From Sphaerisporangium album (GTDB taxonomy: Bacteria > Actinomycetota > Actinomycetes > Streptosporangiales > Streptosporangiaceae), in the NCBI RefSeq assembly GCF_003323745.1, contig NZ_QOIL01000002.1:217753-281752 (forward strand): 64,000 nucleotides of DNA, written 5' to 3'. Position numbers and translations under genes: made by a program. Below the pieces are notes generated by a model. It searched no databases. It was not told the DNA's origin and saw nothing but the letters and a program-made list of their open reading frames with translations. Positions 44,650 to 53,956 of this stretch are shown here, in pieces (positions within the stretch are counted from its first letter, which is position 1; every line of letters begins with the position of its first letter).

Positions 44650-47600
44650 GCCTCGATTTCCACGCCGACATCCTGGACACCCAGGACACCGCCCCCTCGG
44701 ACTGGCCGCCGGTGTTGGTGCCGGCGGACCGGCCGCGCCGCCCGGCCGCGTCGTCCCGCCGCACGGCCGTGGAGCACGCCGGCCTCGGCGTACGGACGCC
44801 GTACGGGGGAGCGATCGGGGAAGACGTGCTGGTCGCGGGGTTCGCGGCGCTGTTGTACCGCTACACGGGCCAGGACCGCGTGAGCATGGACCGTGTCACG
44901 GACAAGGGCGGTGCGGAGCGGCTGCGTTTCCGGGTCTCCGGCGCGTCCACGCTTCGGGAGCTGGCGGACGGCGGCGAGGCCGTGTACGTCCCCGAGGGCG
45001 AGGCCGGCCCCGTAGGCTTCGCCGCCTCCGGGGAGCCGTCCGACCGGTCCTACGAGCTCCAGCTGGTCGTACACCCCGGCGAGGACCGGCTGGAGCTCCA
45101 CTACGACACCGCGCTCTTCGACCAGGCCACGGCCGCGCGGCTACTCGGCCACTACCGGACGCTCGTCCAGGACGCCACCGCGTCCCCGGACCGCCCCGTC
45201 GCCCGGCTGCGGCTGCTCACCGACGCCGAGCTGCGGCGCACGCTCGTGGAATGGAACGCCACGCGGACGGACCTGCCGTACGACGTCTGCCTGCACGAGG
45301 TGTTCGAGACGCAGGCGGCGAGGGCGCCCGGCGCCGTCGCGGTCGTGAGCGGCGTGGAGCGGTGGACGTACGGGCAGGTCAACGCCGCGGCCAACCGCCT
45401 CGCCCACCACCTGCGCGCGCTGGGCGTCGGCCCGGACGTGCGGGTGGGCCTGTGCCTGGACCGCTCGCCCGGCCTCCTGGTGGCGGTGCTCGGCATCCTG
45501 AAGGCGGGCGGCGCGTACGTCCCGCTCGATCCTGACTACCCCACTCTGCGCATCGCGACCATGGTCGCCGGCACCTCGTGCGCCGTGATGATCAGCCGCG
45601 AGGCGCTGACCGCGAACCTCCCCGGCGCGGGCGAAGGGGACGGCACCCGGCTGGTGCTGCTCGACCGTGACGCCGAGGCCCTGGCGGCTCGGCCCGACCA
45701 CGACCCGGCCCCGATCGCCGGGCCCGAGAACCTGTGCTACATCATCCACACCTCCGGATCGACCGGCGAGCCCAAGCCGATCGCGCTGCGCCACCGCGGA
45801 GTGATGAACAACATCGCCGACCTCAACACCCGGTTCCAGGTCGGCCCGGGGGACTCGGTGCTGGCCCTGTCCTCGCCGAGCTTCGACATGTCCGTGTACG
45901 AGTTCCTCGGGATGACCGCGGCGGGCGGCACCGTCGTGATCCCCGACCCGGGACGCACCAAGGACCCCGCGCACTGGGCCGAACTGCTCGCCTCCGAGAA
46001 CGTCACCGTCTGGAACTCCGCCCCCGCCCTGCTGGTGCTGCTGGCCGACCAGATGGAGCAGACCCGTGCCGAGCCGCTGCCGCGCCTGCGGCTGGCCCTG
46101 CTCGGCGGCGACTGGGTGCCGGTGCCGCTCTTCGACCGGGTGCGCGCCTTCGCGCCCGCGCTGCGCTTCATCGTGATGGGCGGCGCCACCGAGGCGTCCA
46201 TCCACTCGACGATCTACGAGGTGGAGGCGACCGGCCCGGACTGGACGAGCATCCCGTACGGGCGGCCGATGGCCAACCAGCGCACGTACATCCTCGACGA
46301 TGCCCTGCAGCCGGTGCCGCCGGGAGTGCCGGGGGAGTTGTACCTGGCCGGGATCGGCCTCGCCCGCGGCTACCTGGACCAGCCCGAGCGCACCGCCGAG
46401 CGGTTCACCGAGTGGTCGTACGGCGAGGTGACCGGCGAGCGTCTCTACCGCACCGGGGACCTGGCCAGGTTCGGCGCGGACGGCCTCATCGAGCTGCTCG
46501 GCCGGGTGGACTTCCAGGTCAAGATCAACGGTCTGCGCGTGGAGCTCGGCGAGATCGAGGCCGTCCTGCGCTCCCACCCATGGGTGCGGCAGACGGCGGT
46601 GGCCGCCCGCGAGGGGCGGCTCGTCGCCTACATCGTCCCCGAAGACCAGCCCCCCGGTACGGACGAACTACGCGATCTCGTGGCGGAACGGCTGCCGGAC
46701 TACATGGTCCCCACGGCGTTCGTGACGATGGAGCGCCTGCCGCTCACACCCAACGGCAAGCTGGACCGCAAGGGGCTGCCCGAGCCGGAGGTCACCGGCG
46801 CCGCGTACCGGGAGCCGCGCTCCCCCCAGGAGAAGATCCTCGCCGGCGTCTACGCGGACGTCCTCGGCGTGGACCGGGTCGGCCTCGACGACGACTTCGT
46901 GGCGTTGGGCGGCGACAGCATCCGCTCCATCCAGGTCGTGACGCGGGCCCGGGCACTCGGCGTCGAGGTGAGCGCCCGGCAGGTCCTCCAGGCCCGGACC
47001 GTCGCCGAACTCGCCCTCGCCGCGACCGGCGCGGACGCCACCCTGGACGCCCCCGGAGACGCCTCGCAGCCGCTGATCACGGTCAGCGAGGAGGACATGG
47101 AGTACTGGAGCCAGGACCACCCGCGCATCTCGGACGTGTGGCCGCTGACCCCGCTGCAGACCGGCATGCTCTTCGAATCGACGCTCAACGACACCGGCCA
47201 CGACGCCTACCTGCTGCAGTCGATCTACCACCTCTCCGGCGAGGTGGACGCGGCCCGGATGCGGGCGGCGGGTCAGGCCCTGCTGGAGCGGCACCCCAAC
47301 CTGCGCGCGGCCTTCGTCGCCGACGAGATCGGCGACACGGTGGCGATCGTGGTGGACGGTGTCGCGCTGCCCTGGCGGGAGGTCGACCTCGGCCACCTCC
47401 CCGAGGGCGACCGCGACGAGGCGTTCCGGCGGTTCCTCGCCGAGGACCAGACCGTGCGCTTCGACCCGGAGACCCCGCCGCTGCTGCGCATGACCCTGGT
47501 CACGCTCGGCCCCGGGCGGGCGGAACTCGTCCTCACCATCCACCACGTGCTCATCGACGGCTGGTCGGAGCAGGTGGTGGGGCGTGACCTGCTGCGCCTG

Positions 47601-48446
47601 TACGCGGCCGGCGGGGACGCCTCCGCGCTGCCGCCCGCCCGCGGATACCGGGACTTCCTGGTGTGGCTGTCCCGGCAGGATCGCGAGGGGAGCGCCCGGG
47701 TCTGGGCCGGCGAGCTCGCGGGCCTGGACGGGCCCACGATCCTGGTCCCGGCGGGCGCGTCCCCCGGAGCGGGCGAGGGCATCGGGGAGGTCTTCCTGAC
47801 ACTGTCGCCGGAGGAGTCCAAGCTCCTGGCAGGGTGCTGCGCGGAGCTGGGCGTCACGGCGAACACCGTGGTGCAGGGGGCGTGGGCCGTCCTGCTCTCG
47901 GCGCTGACCGGCCGCGAGGACGTCGTGTTCGGCGCCGTCGTCTCCGGCAGGCCGGGGGCGCTGGCGGGCGTGGAGTCGATGGTCGGGCTGTTCATCAACA
48001 CCATCCCGGTACGGGTGCGTCTCGGGCCGGACGGCACGGTCGCCCAGCTGCTGACCGGCCTACGGGATCGGCAGACCGCGCTCCTCGACCATCACCACCA
48101 CAGCCTGAGCGAGATCTACCAGGCCGCGCGGGTCGAGGCGCTGTTCGACACGCTGGTCGCCTTCCAGTCCTACCTGTGGAACCGCGACGGCGACGCCGAG
48201 GCCACCGGGGCGGCGGGGATCGAGCTCACCGGCCCCGAATCGGTCGGCGGCAACAGCTACCCGGTGACCCTGGTCGCGGAGGCGGACCGGGTGATCCTGC
48301 AGTACCAGCGCCACCTGCTCGACCGGGCCACGGCCGAGGACATCGCGGCCGGGTTCCACGCGGTCCTGGCCCAGATGGTCTCCGACCCCGGCGGGCGTGT
48401 CGGGGGGGTGCCCGAGCAGGCGGGCGTGAAGGCCAGGGAGGCATAG
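44646..48446 (+). CDS. Single-module NRPS: C-remnant, A, PCP, terminal C domain
   Basis: GTG 44646 overlaps the SHMT-like stop. Residues ~50-215 resemble the back half of a condensation domain without HHxxxDG. The adenylation domain (~215-700) has A3 IIHTSGSTGEPKP, A4 FDMSVYEF, NSAPALL, GGATEASIHS, A7 YRTGDLA and A10 PLTPNGKLDRKG. By eye the pocket reads D-M-Y-N-L-G-M-I-H-K, closest in style to the Cys/Ser-type clade. The carrier domain has GGDSIRS (Ser758). A complete condensation domain follows (~815-1260) with HHVLIDG at 966-972. The protein ends there, with no following carrier or thioesterase, so a partner must be encoded elsewhere or the amide is made with a free amine. Confidence 0.9.
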   Translation: MSLDFHADILDTQDTAPSDWPPVLVPADRPRRPAASSRRTAVEHAGLGVRTPYGGAIGEDVLVAGFAALLYRYTGQDRVSMDRVTDKGGAERLRFRVSGASTLRELADGGEAVYVPEGEAGPVGFAASGEPSDRSYELQLVVHPGEDRLELHYDTALFDQATAARLLGHYRTLVQDATASPDRPVARLRLLTDAELRRTLVEWNATRTDLPYDVCLHEVFETQAARAPGAVAVVSGVERWTYGQVNAAANRLAHHLRALGVGPDVRVGLCLDRSPGLLVAVLGILKAGGAYVPLDPDYPTLRIATMVAGTSCAVMISREALTANLPGAGEGDGTRLVLLDRDAEALAARPDHDPAPIAGPENLCYIIHTSGSTGEPKPIALRHRGVMNNIADLNTRFQVGPGDSVLALSSPSFDMSVYEFLGMTAAGGTVVIPDPGRTKDPAHWAELLASENVTVWNSAPALLVLLADQMEQTRAEPLPRLRLALLGGDWVPVPLFDRVRAFAPALRFIVMGGATEASIHSTIYEVEATGPDWTSIPYGRPMANQRTYILDDALQPVPPGVPGELYLAGIGLARGYLDQPERTAERFTEWSYGEVTGERLYRTGDLARFGADGLIELLGRVDFQVKINGLRVELGEIEAVLRSHPWVRQTAVAAREGRLVAYIVPEDQPPGTDELRDLVAERLPDYMVPTAFVTMERLPLTPNGKLDRKGLPEPEVTGAAYREPRSPQEKILAGVYADVLGVDRVGLDDDFVALGGDSIRSIQVVTRARALGVEVSARQVLQARTVAELALAATGADATLDAPGDASQPLITVSEEDMEYWSQDHPRISDVWPLTPLQTGMLFESTLNDTGHDAYLLQSIYHLSGEVDAARMRAAGQALLERHPNLRAAFVADEIGDTVAIVVDGVALPWREVDLGHLPEGDRDEAFRRFLAEDQTVRFDPETPPLLRMTLVTLGPGRAELVLTIHHVLIDGWSEQVVGRDLLRLYAAGGDASALPPARGYRDFLVWLSRQDREGSARVWAGELAGLDGPTILVPAGASPGAGEGIGEVFLTLSPEESKLLAGCCAELGVTANTVVQGAWAVLLSALTGREDVVFGAVVSGRPGALAGVESMVGLFINTIPVRVRLGPDGTVAQLLTGLRDRQTALLDHHHHSLSEIYQAARVEALFDTLVAFQSYLWNRDGDAEATGAAGIELTGPESVGGNSYPVTLVAEADRVILQYQRHLLDRATAEDIAAGFHAVLAQMVSDPGGRVGGVPEQAGVKAREA

Positions 48447-48492
48447 GGCCGGTGACCCTCGGGCCGTCACGGTCTCACGCGGCGCCGGACGA

Positions 48493-48542
48493 GCCACCGG
48501 AGGTGATGCGGGCCCGATGTCCAGGCCCGTATCACCTCGGTG
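48493..48542. terminator. Long hairpin between convergent NRPS and membrane-protein genes
   Basis: ccaccggaggtgatgcgggc pairs with gcccgtatcacctcggtgg across an 11-nt loop with one mismatch and one bulge. It begins about 45 bp after the NRPS stop and covers the stop of the opposing gene, so it can end both transcripts. Confidence 0.65.
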
Positions 48543-49959
48543 GCGTCTCAGCCTGGACGGGCACGTCCCCACCACGGGCACGCCTCGGCACCTTGATCAC
48601 GGCGAGGACGCCCGCCGAGGCCGTCATGATCCCCAGGACGATGGACAGGCCCGTCGCCACGGAGTAATAGTCCAGCCGTCCGGCGCTCCACGCGTAGAAG
48701 GGGATCATGATGGCGTAGTAGGAGACGAACGCGGAGGCCGTCCCGATCGCCCACACCCGCAAAGGTGTCCGGTCTCGCAGGGTGCTCAGAATCACGCCGC
48801 TCACGCCGGCGGGGATCAGGATCACGGCGAAGAGCACGGCGAACGGGTTGAAGAGGAGCGGCGTGTCCGTCCCCTGGCAGAACGACCAGACTCCTGCCCA
48901 CAGCGTCGTCGCGGCCAGGGCGAAGCCGACCCTTCGCACACCGCAGGTGAGCGCCACCAGCCCCGCCGCGAGTGCCGCGAGCAGGGCCGTCAGGGGGATG
49001 GAGCGGTCATATCTCCCCGGCGCGAGGGGCACCGCGGCCGAGGAGTCGAACCCCGCCGCCGCCCAGCCCAGCCGGTGCCAGGCACCCGCGGTGTCGCGCA
49101 GGGCGATCCCGTCCGCGCCGTTGGCGACGACCACGACGTACCCGCCTGAGATCTTTCCGGTCGCGATGCCCAACGATGCGACGACCTCGGCGTCCTCGGG
49201 GTGCTCAGGGTGCTCAGATTCGTGAGCCTTCACCAGCCGGTCCTGGTCGCCGGGAGAGACCTCCCACGCCGTCACCCAACGGCCCTCCCGGGACTCCTCG
49301 ACCTTGAGCCTGCCGGGGACGATCCGGTAACAGAGGTCCGGCCGGCCGGGCACGCAGGCCGCCGTCCTCGCGATACGCGGCACCGGGACGGGCCAGGCCG
49401 ACCACGACTTCCCGCCGTCGTTGGAGGCGTACCCCGCCCCGCCGCGGGTCGCCACGATGATCGTGCCGTCGAGCACGTCGGCCGCGTAGGTGCTGTTCGG
49501 TTTGTAGGGGTCCATCTGACCGGTCGCCGTCACGGCCAGCACGATGAAGGGGATCACGACCACGGCCCGGGTCCGCCGCGCCGCCCGCGGGTCGGGATGG
49601 GTGAAGATCCACCAGGCCGCGTACAGGGCGGGCAGGGCGAGGAGGTCGGTCGGATCGGCCAGGACCTGGGAGGGGCCCCAGGCGAGGGTCCAGGCCTGCG
49701 AGGCGAGGGCGGCGCTGGTCACGGTGGTCTTGACGAGCGTGAACGCCGCGCCGGTGACCAGAATGGACGTGCGGGGGAGGCGGATCAGCAGATTGAGCAG
49801 GGGCGGGGCGGCGATCAGCCCGGCGACGTCGCTGAGCTTCCCGGTCACCACGCCCGGCCACATCGGCTTGAACAGGTGGTCGTTGACCAGCAGGACCAGG
49901 GCGGCGACGACGGTCAGGGGGTGACCGATCCAGGCCAGGGCCGAATACCTCATATCCAC
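48532..49959 (-). CDS. Multi-spanning membrane protein with central outside domain (475 aa)
   Basis: Family not recognised. Four hydrophobic segments fill residues 1-160 (WIGHPLTVVAALVLLVNDHL, then a VVTGKLSDVAGLIAAPPLL segment). A soluble domain (~165-320) contains VATRGGAGYASNDGGKSWSA, a sequence typical of a BNR/sialidase-type beta-propeller blade. Five more helices follow to a basic tail. The start is GTG 49959 or ATG 49953. It is the last gene before rpsT, at the right boundary of the accessory block. Confidence 0.7.
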   Translation of the reverse strand: MDMRYSALAWIGHPLTVVAALVLLVNDHLFKPMWPGVVTGKLSDVAGLIAAPPLLNLLIRLPRTSILVTGAAFTLVKTTVTSAALASQAWTLAWGPSQVLADPTDLLALPALYAAWWIFTHPDPRAARRTRAVVVIPFIVLAVTATGQMDPYKPNSTYAADVLDGTIIVATRGGAGYASNDGGKSWSAWPVPVPRIARTAACVPGRPDLCYRIVPGRLKVEESREGRWVTAWEVSPGDQDRLVKAHESEHPEHPEDAEVVASLGIATGKISGGYVVVVANGADGIALRDTAGAWHRLGWAAAGFDSSAAVPLAPGRYDRSIPLTALLAALAAGLVALTCGVRRVGFALAATTLWAGVWSFCQGTDTPLLFNPFAVLFAVILIPAGVSGVILSTLRDRTPLRVWAIGTASAFVSYYAIMIPFYAWSAGRLDYYSVATGLSIVLGIMTASAGVLAVIKVPRRARGGDVPVQAETPPR

Positions 49960-50147
49960 AGAGATGAGGGGAGATCACACCTTGTTCGTGCCGATTCGCG
50001 TTCGTGATGAATCCGCTGTGCGGCTTCACCTGGGCACGGCCGGTGGGGGCTCCGGACGTCACCCGCGGCCCGCGTCACCTGTCGCGCCAGGGGCTGACCC
50101 TCTGTACGCGGGCTCGTCGGGGCTTTGGTGCTGAGGGCGGCATGGCA

Positions 50148-50178
50148 AAACGCCGCGTCCTCGGAGGGCGCGGCGTTT
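50148..50178 (-). terminator. Rho-independent terminator of rpsT
   Basis: aaacgccgcg (50148-50157) pairs perfectly with cgcggcgttt (50169-50178). On the minus strand the stem is followed by a T-run, and it begins 12 bp past the rpsT stop. Confidence 0.85.
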
Positions 50179-50190
50179 GTGCGTCTGAAA

Positions 50191-50463
50191 CTACTTGGCG
50201 GCCGTGAGGCCGGCGGCGCGCTTGGCGATGGCGGACTTGCGGTTGGCCGCCTGGTTCTTGTGGATGACGCCCTTGCTGACGGCCTTGTCGAGCTGACGCG
50301 AGGCGGCGCGCATGAGCACGGCGGCCTCTTCCACGTTGCCCTGCTCGGCGGCCTGGCGGAACTTGCGGACCGCCGTCTTGAGGGACGACTTTACGGCCTT
50401 GTTACGCAGCCGGGCCTTCTCGTTCTGCCGGTTGCGCTTGATCTGGGACTTGATGTTCGCCAC
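50191..50463 (-). CDS. rpsT: 30S ribosomal protein S20
   Basis: The 90-residue basic protein starts (M)[20 protein letters not shown] and ends in an [15 protein letters not shown] helix, the standard bacterial S20. It binds the 5' domain of 16S rRNA early in 30S assembly. The start is GTG 50463. It is transcribed divergently from lepA, as in other actinobacteria, but its usual neighbour holA is 46 kb away. Confidence 0.97.
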   Translation of the reverse strand: MANIKSQIKRNRQNEKARLRNKAVKSSLKTAVRKFRQAAEQGNVEEAAVLMRAASRQLDKAVSKGVIHKNQAANRKSAIAKRAAGLTAAK

Positions 50464-50833
50464 GAAGAAGCCTCGGTAATGTCGGTCGGTTGGTGGGCGC
50501 GCGGGCAGAGAGGGCGCGCCACACGCAGAGGAACAGGCTACCAACATGCCAGGTGCGCCCTCAAATCGGAGATCCGGGGGAGCATGGCACACGCCTGCAC
50601 CATTATCTTAACCCCAGCGACGAGCTTGTCGCTCTTGATGGCCGGTAAACTGGGGAGGAAGCGCGGTTCGTACGAGCATGCCGTCGAGGCCAGGTGGCCC
50701 ACATGGTATGCGTCCGCGCTGCTCTGTTGTCCGGGGTGACGCTCCCAGGGTGAACCGCCTGGGCGTGTCGCGACGGACATCGGCTGGCCCGCCAGCCGCC
50801 TGATCATCGTCAACCCTGCCGAAACGGACACCG
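50464..50833. other. Divergent promoter region between rpsT and lepA
   Basis: The 370-bp space holds both promoters and the rpsT leader. No tRNA, riboswitch or small gene was recognised in it. Confidence 0.5.
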
Positions 50834-52663
50834 GTGCGCACCCAGCCTGGCCAGACCGACCCCGCGTTGATCCGCAACTTCTGCATCATCGCGCACATCG
50901 ACCACGGCAAGTCCACGCTTGCCGACCGGATGTTGCAGCTCACCGGTGTGGTCGACGCCCGGCAGATGCGCGCGCAGTACCTCGACCGCATGGACATCGA
51001 GCGTGAGCGCGGCATCACCATCAAGTCCCAGGCCGTGCGGCTGCCGTGGGACGGCCACGTCCTCAACATGATCGACACGCCCGGCCACGTCGACTTCACC
51101 TACGAGGTCTCCCGGTCGCTGGAGGCCTGCGAGGGCGCCGTCCTGCTGGTGGACGCGGCGCAGGGCATCGAGGCGCAGACCCTGGCGAACCTGTACCTCG
51201 CCATGAACGCCGACCTGACCATCATCCCGGTGCTCAACAAGATCGACCTGCCCGCCGCCCAGCCGGACAAGTACGCCGAGGAGCTCGCCCACCTGATCGG
51301 CTGCGAGCCCTCAGACGTCCTGCGCGTGTCGGGCAAGACCGGCGAGGGCGTCGGCGCCCTGCTCGACCAGGTCGTCAAGCTGATCCCGGCCCCCGTCGGA
51401 AACGCCGACGCCCCCGCCCGGGCTCTGATCTTCGACTCGGTGTACGACACCTACCGGGGCGTGGTCACCTACGTCCGTGTGGTGGACGGGCAGCTTTCCA
51501 AGCGCGAGCGCACGATCATGATGTCCACCGGCGCGGCGCACGAGACGCTGGAGATCGGCGTCATCTCGCCCGAGCCGGTGCCCTCCCCCTCGCTCGGGGT
51601 CGGCGAGGTCGGCTACCTGATCACCGGTGTGAAGGACGTCCGCCAGGCCCGCGTGGGCGACACGGTCACCTCGGTCGTCCGCCCGGCGCGGGAGGCGCTC
51701 GGCGGCTACGACCACCCGAGGCCGATGGTGTACTCCGGTCTGTATCCGATCGACGGCGACGACTATCCCGAGCTGCGCGAGGCCCTGGACAAGCTGCGCC
51801 TCAACGACGCGGCCCTGGTGTACGAGCCGGAGACGTCGGCGGCGCTCGGCTTCGGCTTCCGCTGTGGCTTCCTCGGCCTGCTGCACATGGAGATCGTCCG
51901 CGAGCGGCTGGAGCGCGAGTTCAACCTGTCGCTCATCTCCACCGCCCCCAACGTCATCTACCGGGTCGTCATGGAGGACGGCAAGGAGATCGTCGTCACC
52001 AACCCCTCCGAGTTCCCGGCCGGCAAGATCGCCGAGATCCACGAGCCGGTGGTGAAGGCGACGCTGCTGTCCCCGTCCGACCACATCGGCGCGATCATGG
52101 AGCTGTGCCAGGGCCGCCGCGGCTCGCTGCTCGGCATGGACTACCTGTCGGAGGACCGGGTCGAGATCCGCTACACCCTGCCGCTCGCCGAGATCATCTT
52201 CGACTTCTTCGACCAGCTCAAGTCGCGCACCCGCGGGTACGCCTCGCTGGACTACGAGCCCGCGGGCGAGCAGGACGCGGACCTGGTCAAGGTCGACATC
52301 CTGCTCCAGGGCGAGGCCGTCGACGCGTTCAGCGCGATCGTCCACCGCGAGAAGGCGTACGCCTACGGCGTCGAGATGGCCAAGAAGCTCAAGGAGCTGA
52401 TTCCCCGGCAGCAGTTCGAGGTGCCGATCCAGGCGGCGATCGGCGCGCGGGTCATCGCCCGCGAGAACATCCGCGCCATGCGCAAGGACGTCCTCGCCAA
52501 GTGCTACGGCGGTGACATCAGCCGTAAGCGCAAGCTGCTGGAGAAGCAGAAGGAGGGCAAGAAGCGGATGAAGATGGTGGGACGCGTGGAGGTCCCCCAA
52601 GAGGCCTTCGTCGCCGCCCTGTCGACGGAGAACTCCAGCGCCGACAAGCCCACGAAGAAATAG
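50834..52663 (+). CDS. lepA: Translation factor EF4 (back-translocase)
   Basis: A 609-residue GTPase with G1 [10 protein letters not shown]2 in ERGITIKS, G3 DTPGHVDF, G4 NKID, and G5-like [11 protein letters not shown]-like domains II and III and the LepA-specific C-terminal domain follow ([27 protein letters not shown]). EF4 acts on stalled ribosomes. The start is GTG 50834 with a weak ribosome site. The stop abuts hemW. Confidence 0.97.
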   Translation: MRTQPGQTDPALIRNFCIIAHIDHGKSTLADRMLQLTGVVDARQMRAQYLDRMDIERERGITIKSQAVRLPWDGHVLNMIDTPGHVDFTYEVSRSLEACEGAVLLVDAAQGIEAQTLANLYLAMNADLTIIPVLNKIDLPAAQPDKYAEELAHLIGCEPSDVLRVSGKTGEGVGALLDQVVKLIPAPVGNADAPARALIFDSVYDTYRGVVTYVRVVDGQLSKRERTIMMSTGAAHETLEIGVISPEPVPSPSLGVGEVGYLITGVKDVRQARVGDTVTSVVRPAREALGGYDHPRPMVYSGLYPIDGDDYPELREALDKLRLNDAALVYEPETSAALGFGFRCGFLGLLHMEIVRERLEREFNLSLISTAPNVIYRVVMEDGKEIVVTNPSEFPAGKIAEIHEPVVKATLLSPSDHIGAIMELCQGRRGSLLGMDYLSEDRVEIRYTLPLAEIIFDFFDQLKSRTRGYASLDYEPAGEQDADLVKVDILLQGEAVDAFSAIVHREKAYAYGVEMAKKLKELIPRQQFEVPIQAAIGARVIARENIRAMRKDVLAKCYGGDISRKRKLLEKQKEGKKRMKMVGRVEVPQEAFVAALSTENSSADKPTKK

Positions 52664-53881
52664 ATGCCTTCAGTACTTCTTGACGGCGATCCCGTTCCCG
52701 CGTCGGGTGAGTTGCCCGCGAGCGCCCTCGAGGGGCTCGGGACGCGGCCGTTCGGGTTCTACGTCCACGTGCCCTTCTGCGCGACGCGGTGCGGGTACTG
52801 CGACTTCAACACCTACACCGCCGCCGAGCTCGGCCCCGGCGCCTCGCGCGCCGACTACGCCCGCACGGCCGTCGAGGAGGTACGGCTCGCGCGCCGCGTG
52901 CTCGGGGACGCCGAGCTGCCCGTCCAGACCGTCTTCTTCGGCGGGGGCACGCCCACCCTGCTGGAGGCGGGCGACCTGGTGAGCGTCCTGCGCGCCATCG
53001 ACTCCGAGTTCGGGCTCGCCCCGGGCGCCGAGGTCACCACCGAGGCCAACCCCGAGTCCGTCGACCCGGCCTCCCTGGAACGGCTGCGCGCCGGGGGATT
53101 CACCCGCGTCAGCTTCGGCATGCAAAGCGCCAGCGCGCACGTGCTGGCCGTCCTCGACCGGCGCCACACCCCCGGCCGCCCCGCCGAGGCCGTACGGGAG
53201 GCCCGCGCGGCCGGGTTCGGCCACGTCAACCTGGACCTGATCTACAGCACGCCGGGGGAGACCGACGACGACTGGCGGGCCTCGCTGGCGGCGGCGATCG
53301 AGGCCGGCCCCGACCACGTGTCGGCCTACTCGCTCATCGTCGAGGACGGCACCCGGCTGGCCGCGCGGATCCGCAGGGGCGAGCTGCCCATGCCGGACGA
53401 CGATGTGGCCGCCGACCGTTACCTCATCGCCGACGCCATGCTGGCCGAGGCGGGGTTCTCCTGGTACGAGGTCTCGAACTGGGCGGTCTCCGAGGACGCG
53501 CGCTGCCGTCACAACCTGCTCTACTGGACCGGCGGCGACTGGTGGGGCGTCGGCCCCGGCGCGCACGGCCACGTGGGCGGCACCCGCTGGTGGAACGTCA
53601 AGCACCCCGCCGCGTACGCCGCGCGCCTGAGCGAGGGGGTCTCGCCCGCCCACGCCCGCGAGGTCCTGACCGCCGAGGACCGGCACGTCGAGCGGCTGAT
53701 GCTGCAGCTGCGGCTCGACACGGGGTTCCCGCTGGACGAGATCCACCGGGACGCCCGCCCGGCCGTGGCCCGCGCCCTCGGCGACGGCCTGCTCGACCCC
53801 GGCCCGTTCAGGGGGGGCCGCGCCGTGCTCACGCTCAAGGGACGCCTGCTGGCGGACGCGCTGATCCGCGACCTGACCTGA
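52664..53881 (+). CDS. hemW: HemW-type radical SAM protein (heme chaperone family)
   Basis: The 405-residue protein has the radical-SAM cluster motif CATRCGYCDF (CxxxCxxC), then FFGGGTPTLLEAGDL, TEANPESVD and SFGMQSASAHVLAVLDRRHT, all typical of HemW/HemN-like proteins. HemW binds heme and a 4Fe-4S cluster and is not a true coproporphyrinogen oxidase. ATG 52664 directly follows the lepA stop, so the two are co-transcribed, as in most actinobacteria. Confidence 0.93.
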   Translation: MPSVLLDGDPVPASGELPASALEGLGTRPFGFYVHVPFCATRCGYCDFNTYTAAELGPGASRADYARTAVEEVRLARRVLGDAELPVQTVFFGGGTPTLLEAGDLVSVLRAIDSEFGLAPGAEVTTEANPESVDPASLERLRAGGFTRVSFGMQSASAHVLAVLDRRHTPGRPAEAVREARAAGFGHVNLDLIYSTPGETDDDWRASLAAAIEAGPDHVSAYSLIVEDGTRLAARIRRGELPMPDDDVAADRYLIADAMLAEAGFSWYEVSNWAVSEDARCRHNLLYWTGGDWWGVGPGAHGHVGGTRWWNVKHPAAYAARLSEGVSPAHAREVLTAEDRHVERLMLQLRLDTGFPLDEIHRDARPAVARALGDGLLDPGPFRGGRAVLTLKGRLLADALIRDLT

Positions 53882-53956
53882 CGGGCCTGCCCTGGCGGGG
53901 CTGACCGGATCGGCCCTGGACAGGTCCCGGATCGGCCGCGGTCGGCCCGCCGGCGT

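Noticed and set aside
4454-50147. Accessory block as a tRNA-linked integrative element
   Set aside because: No integrase, excisionase, tRNA or att-like repeat at the block ends was found.
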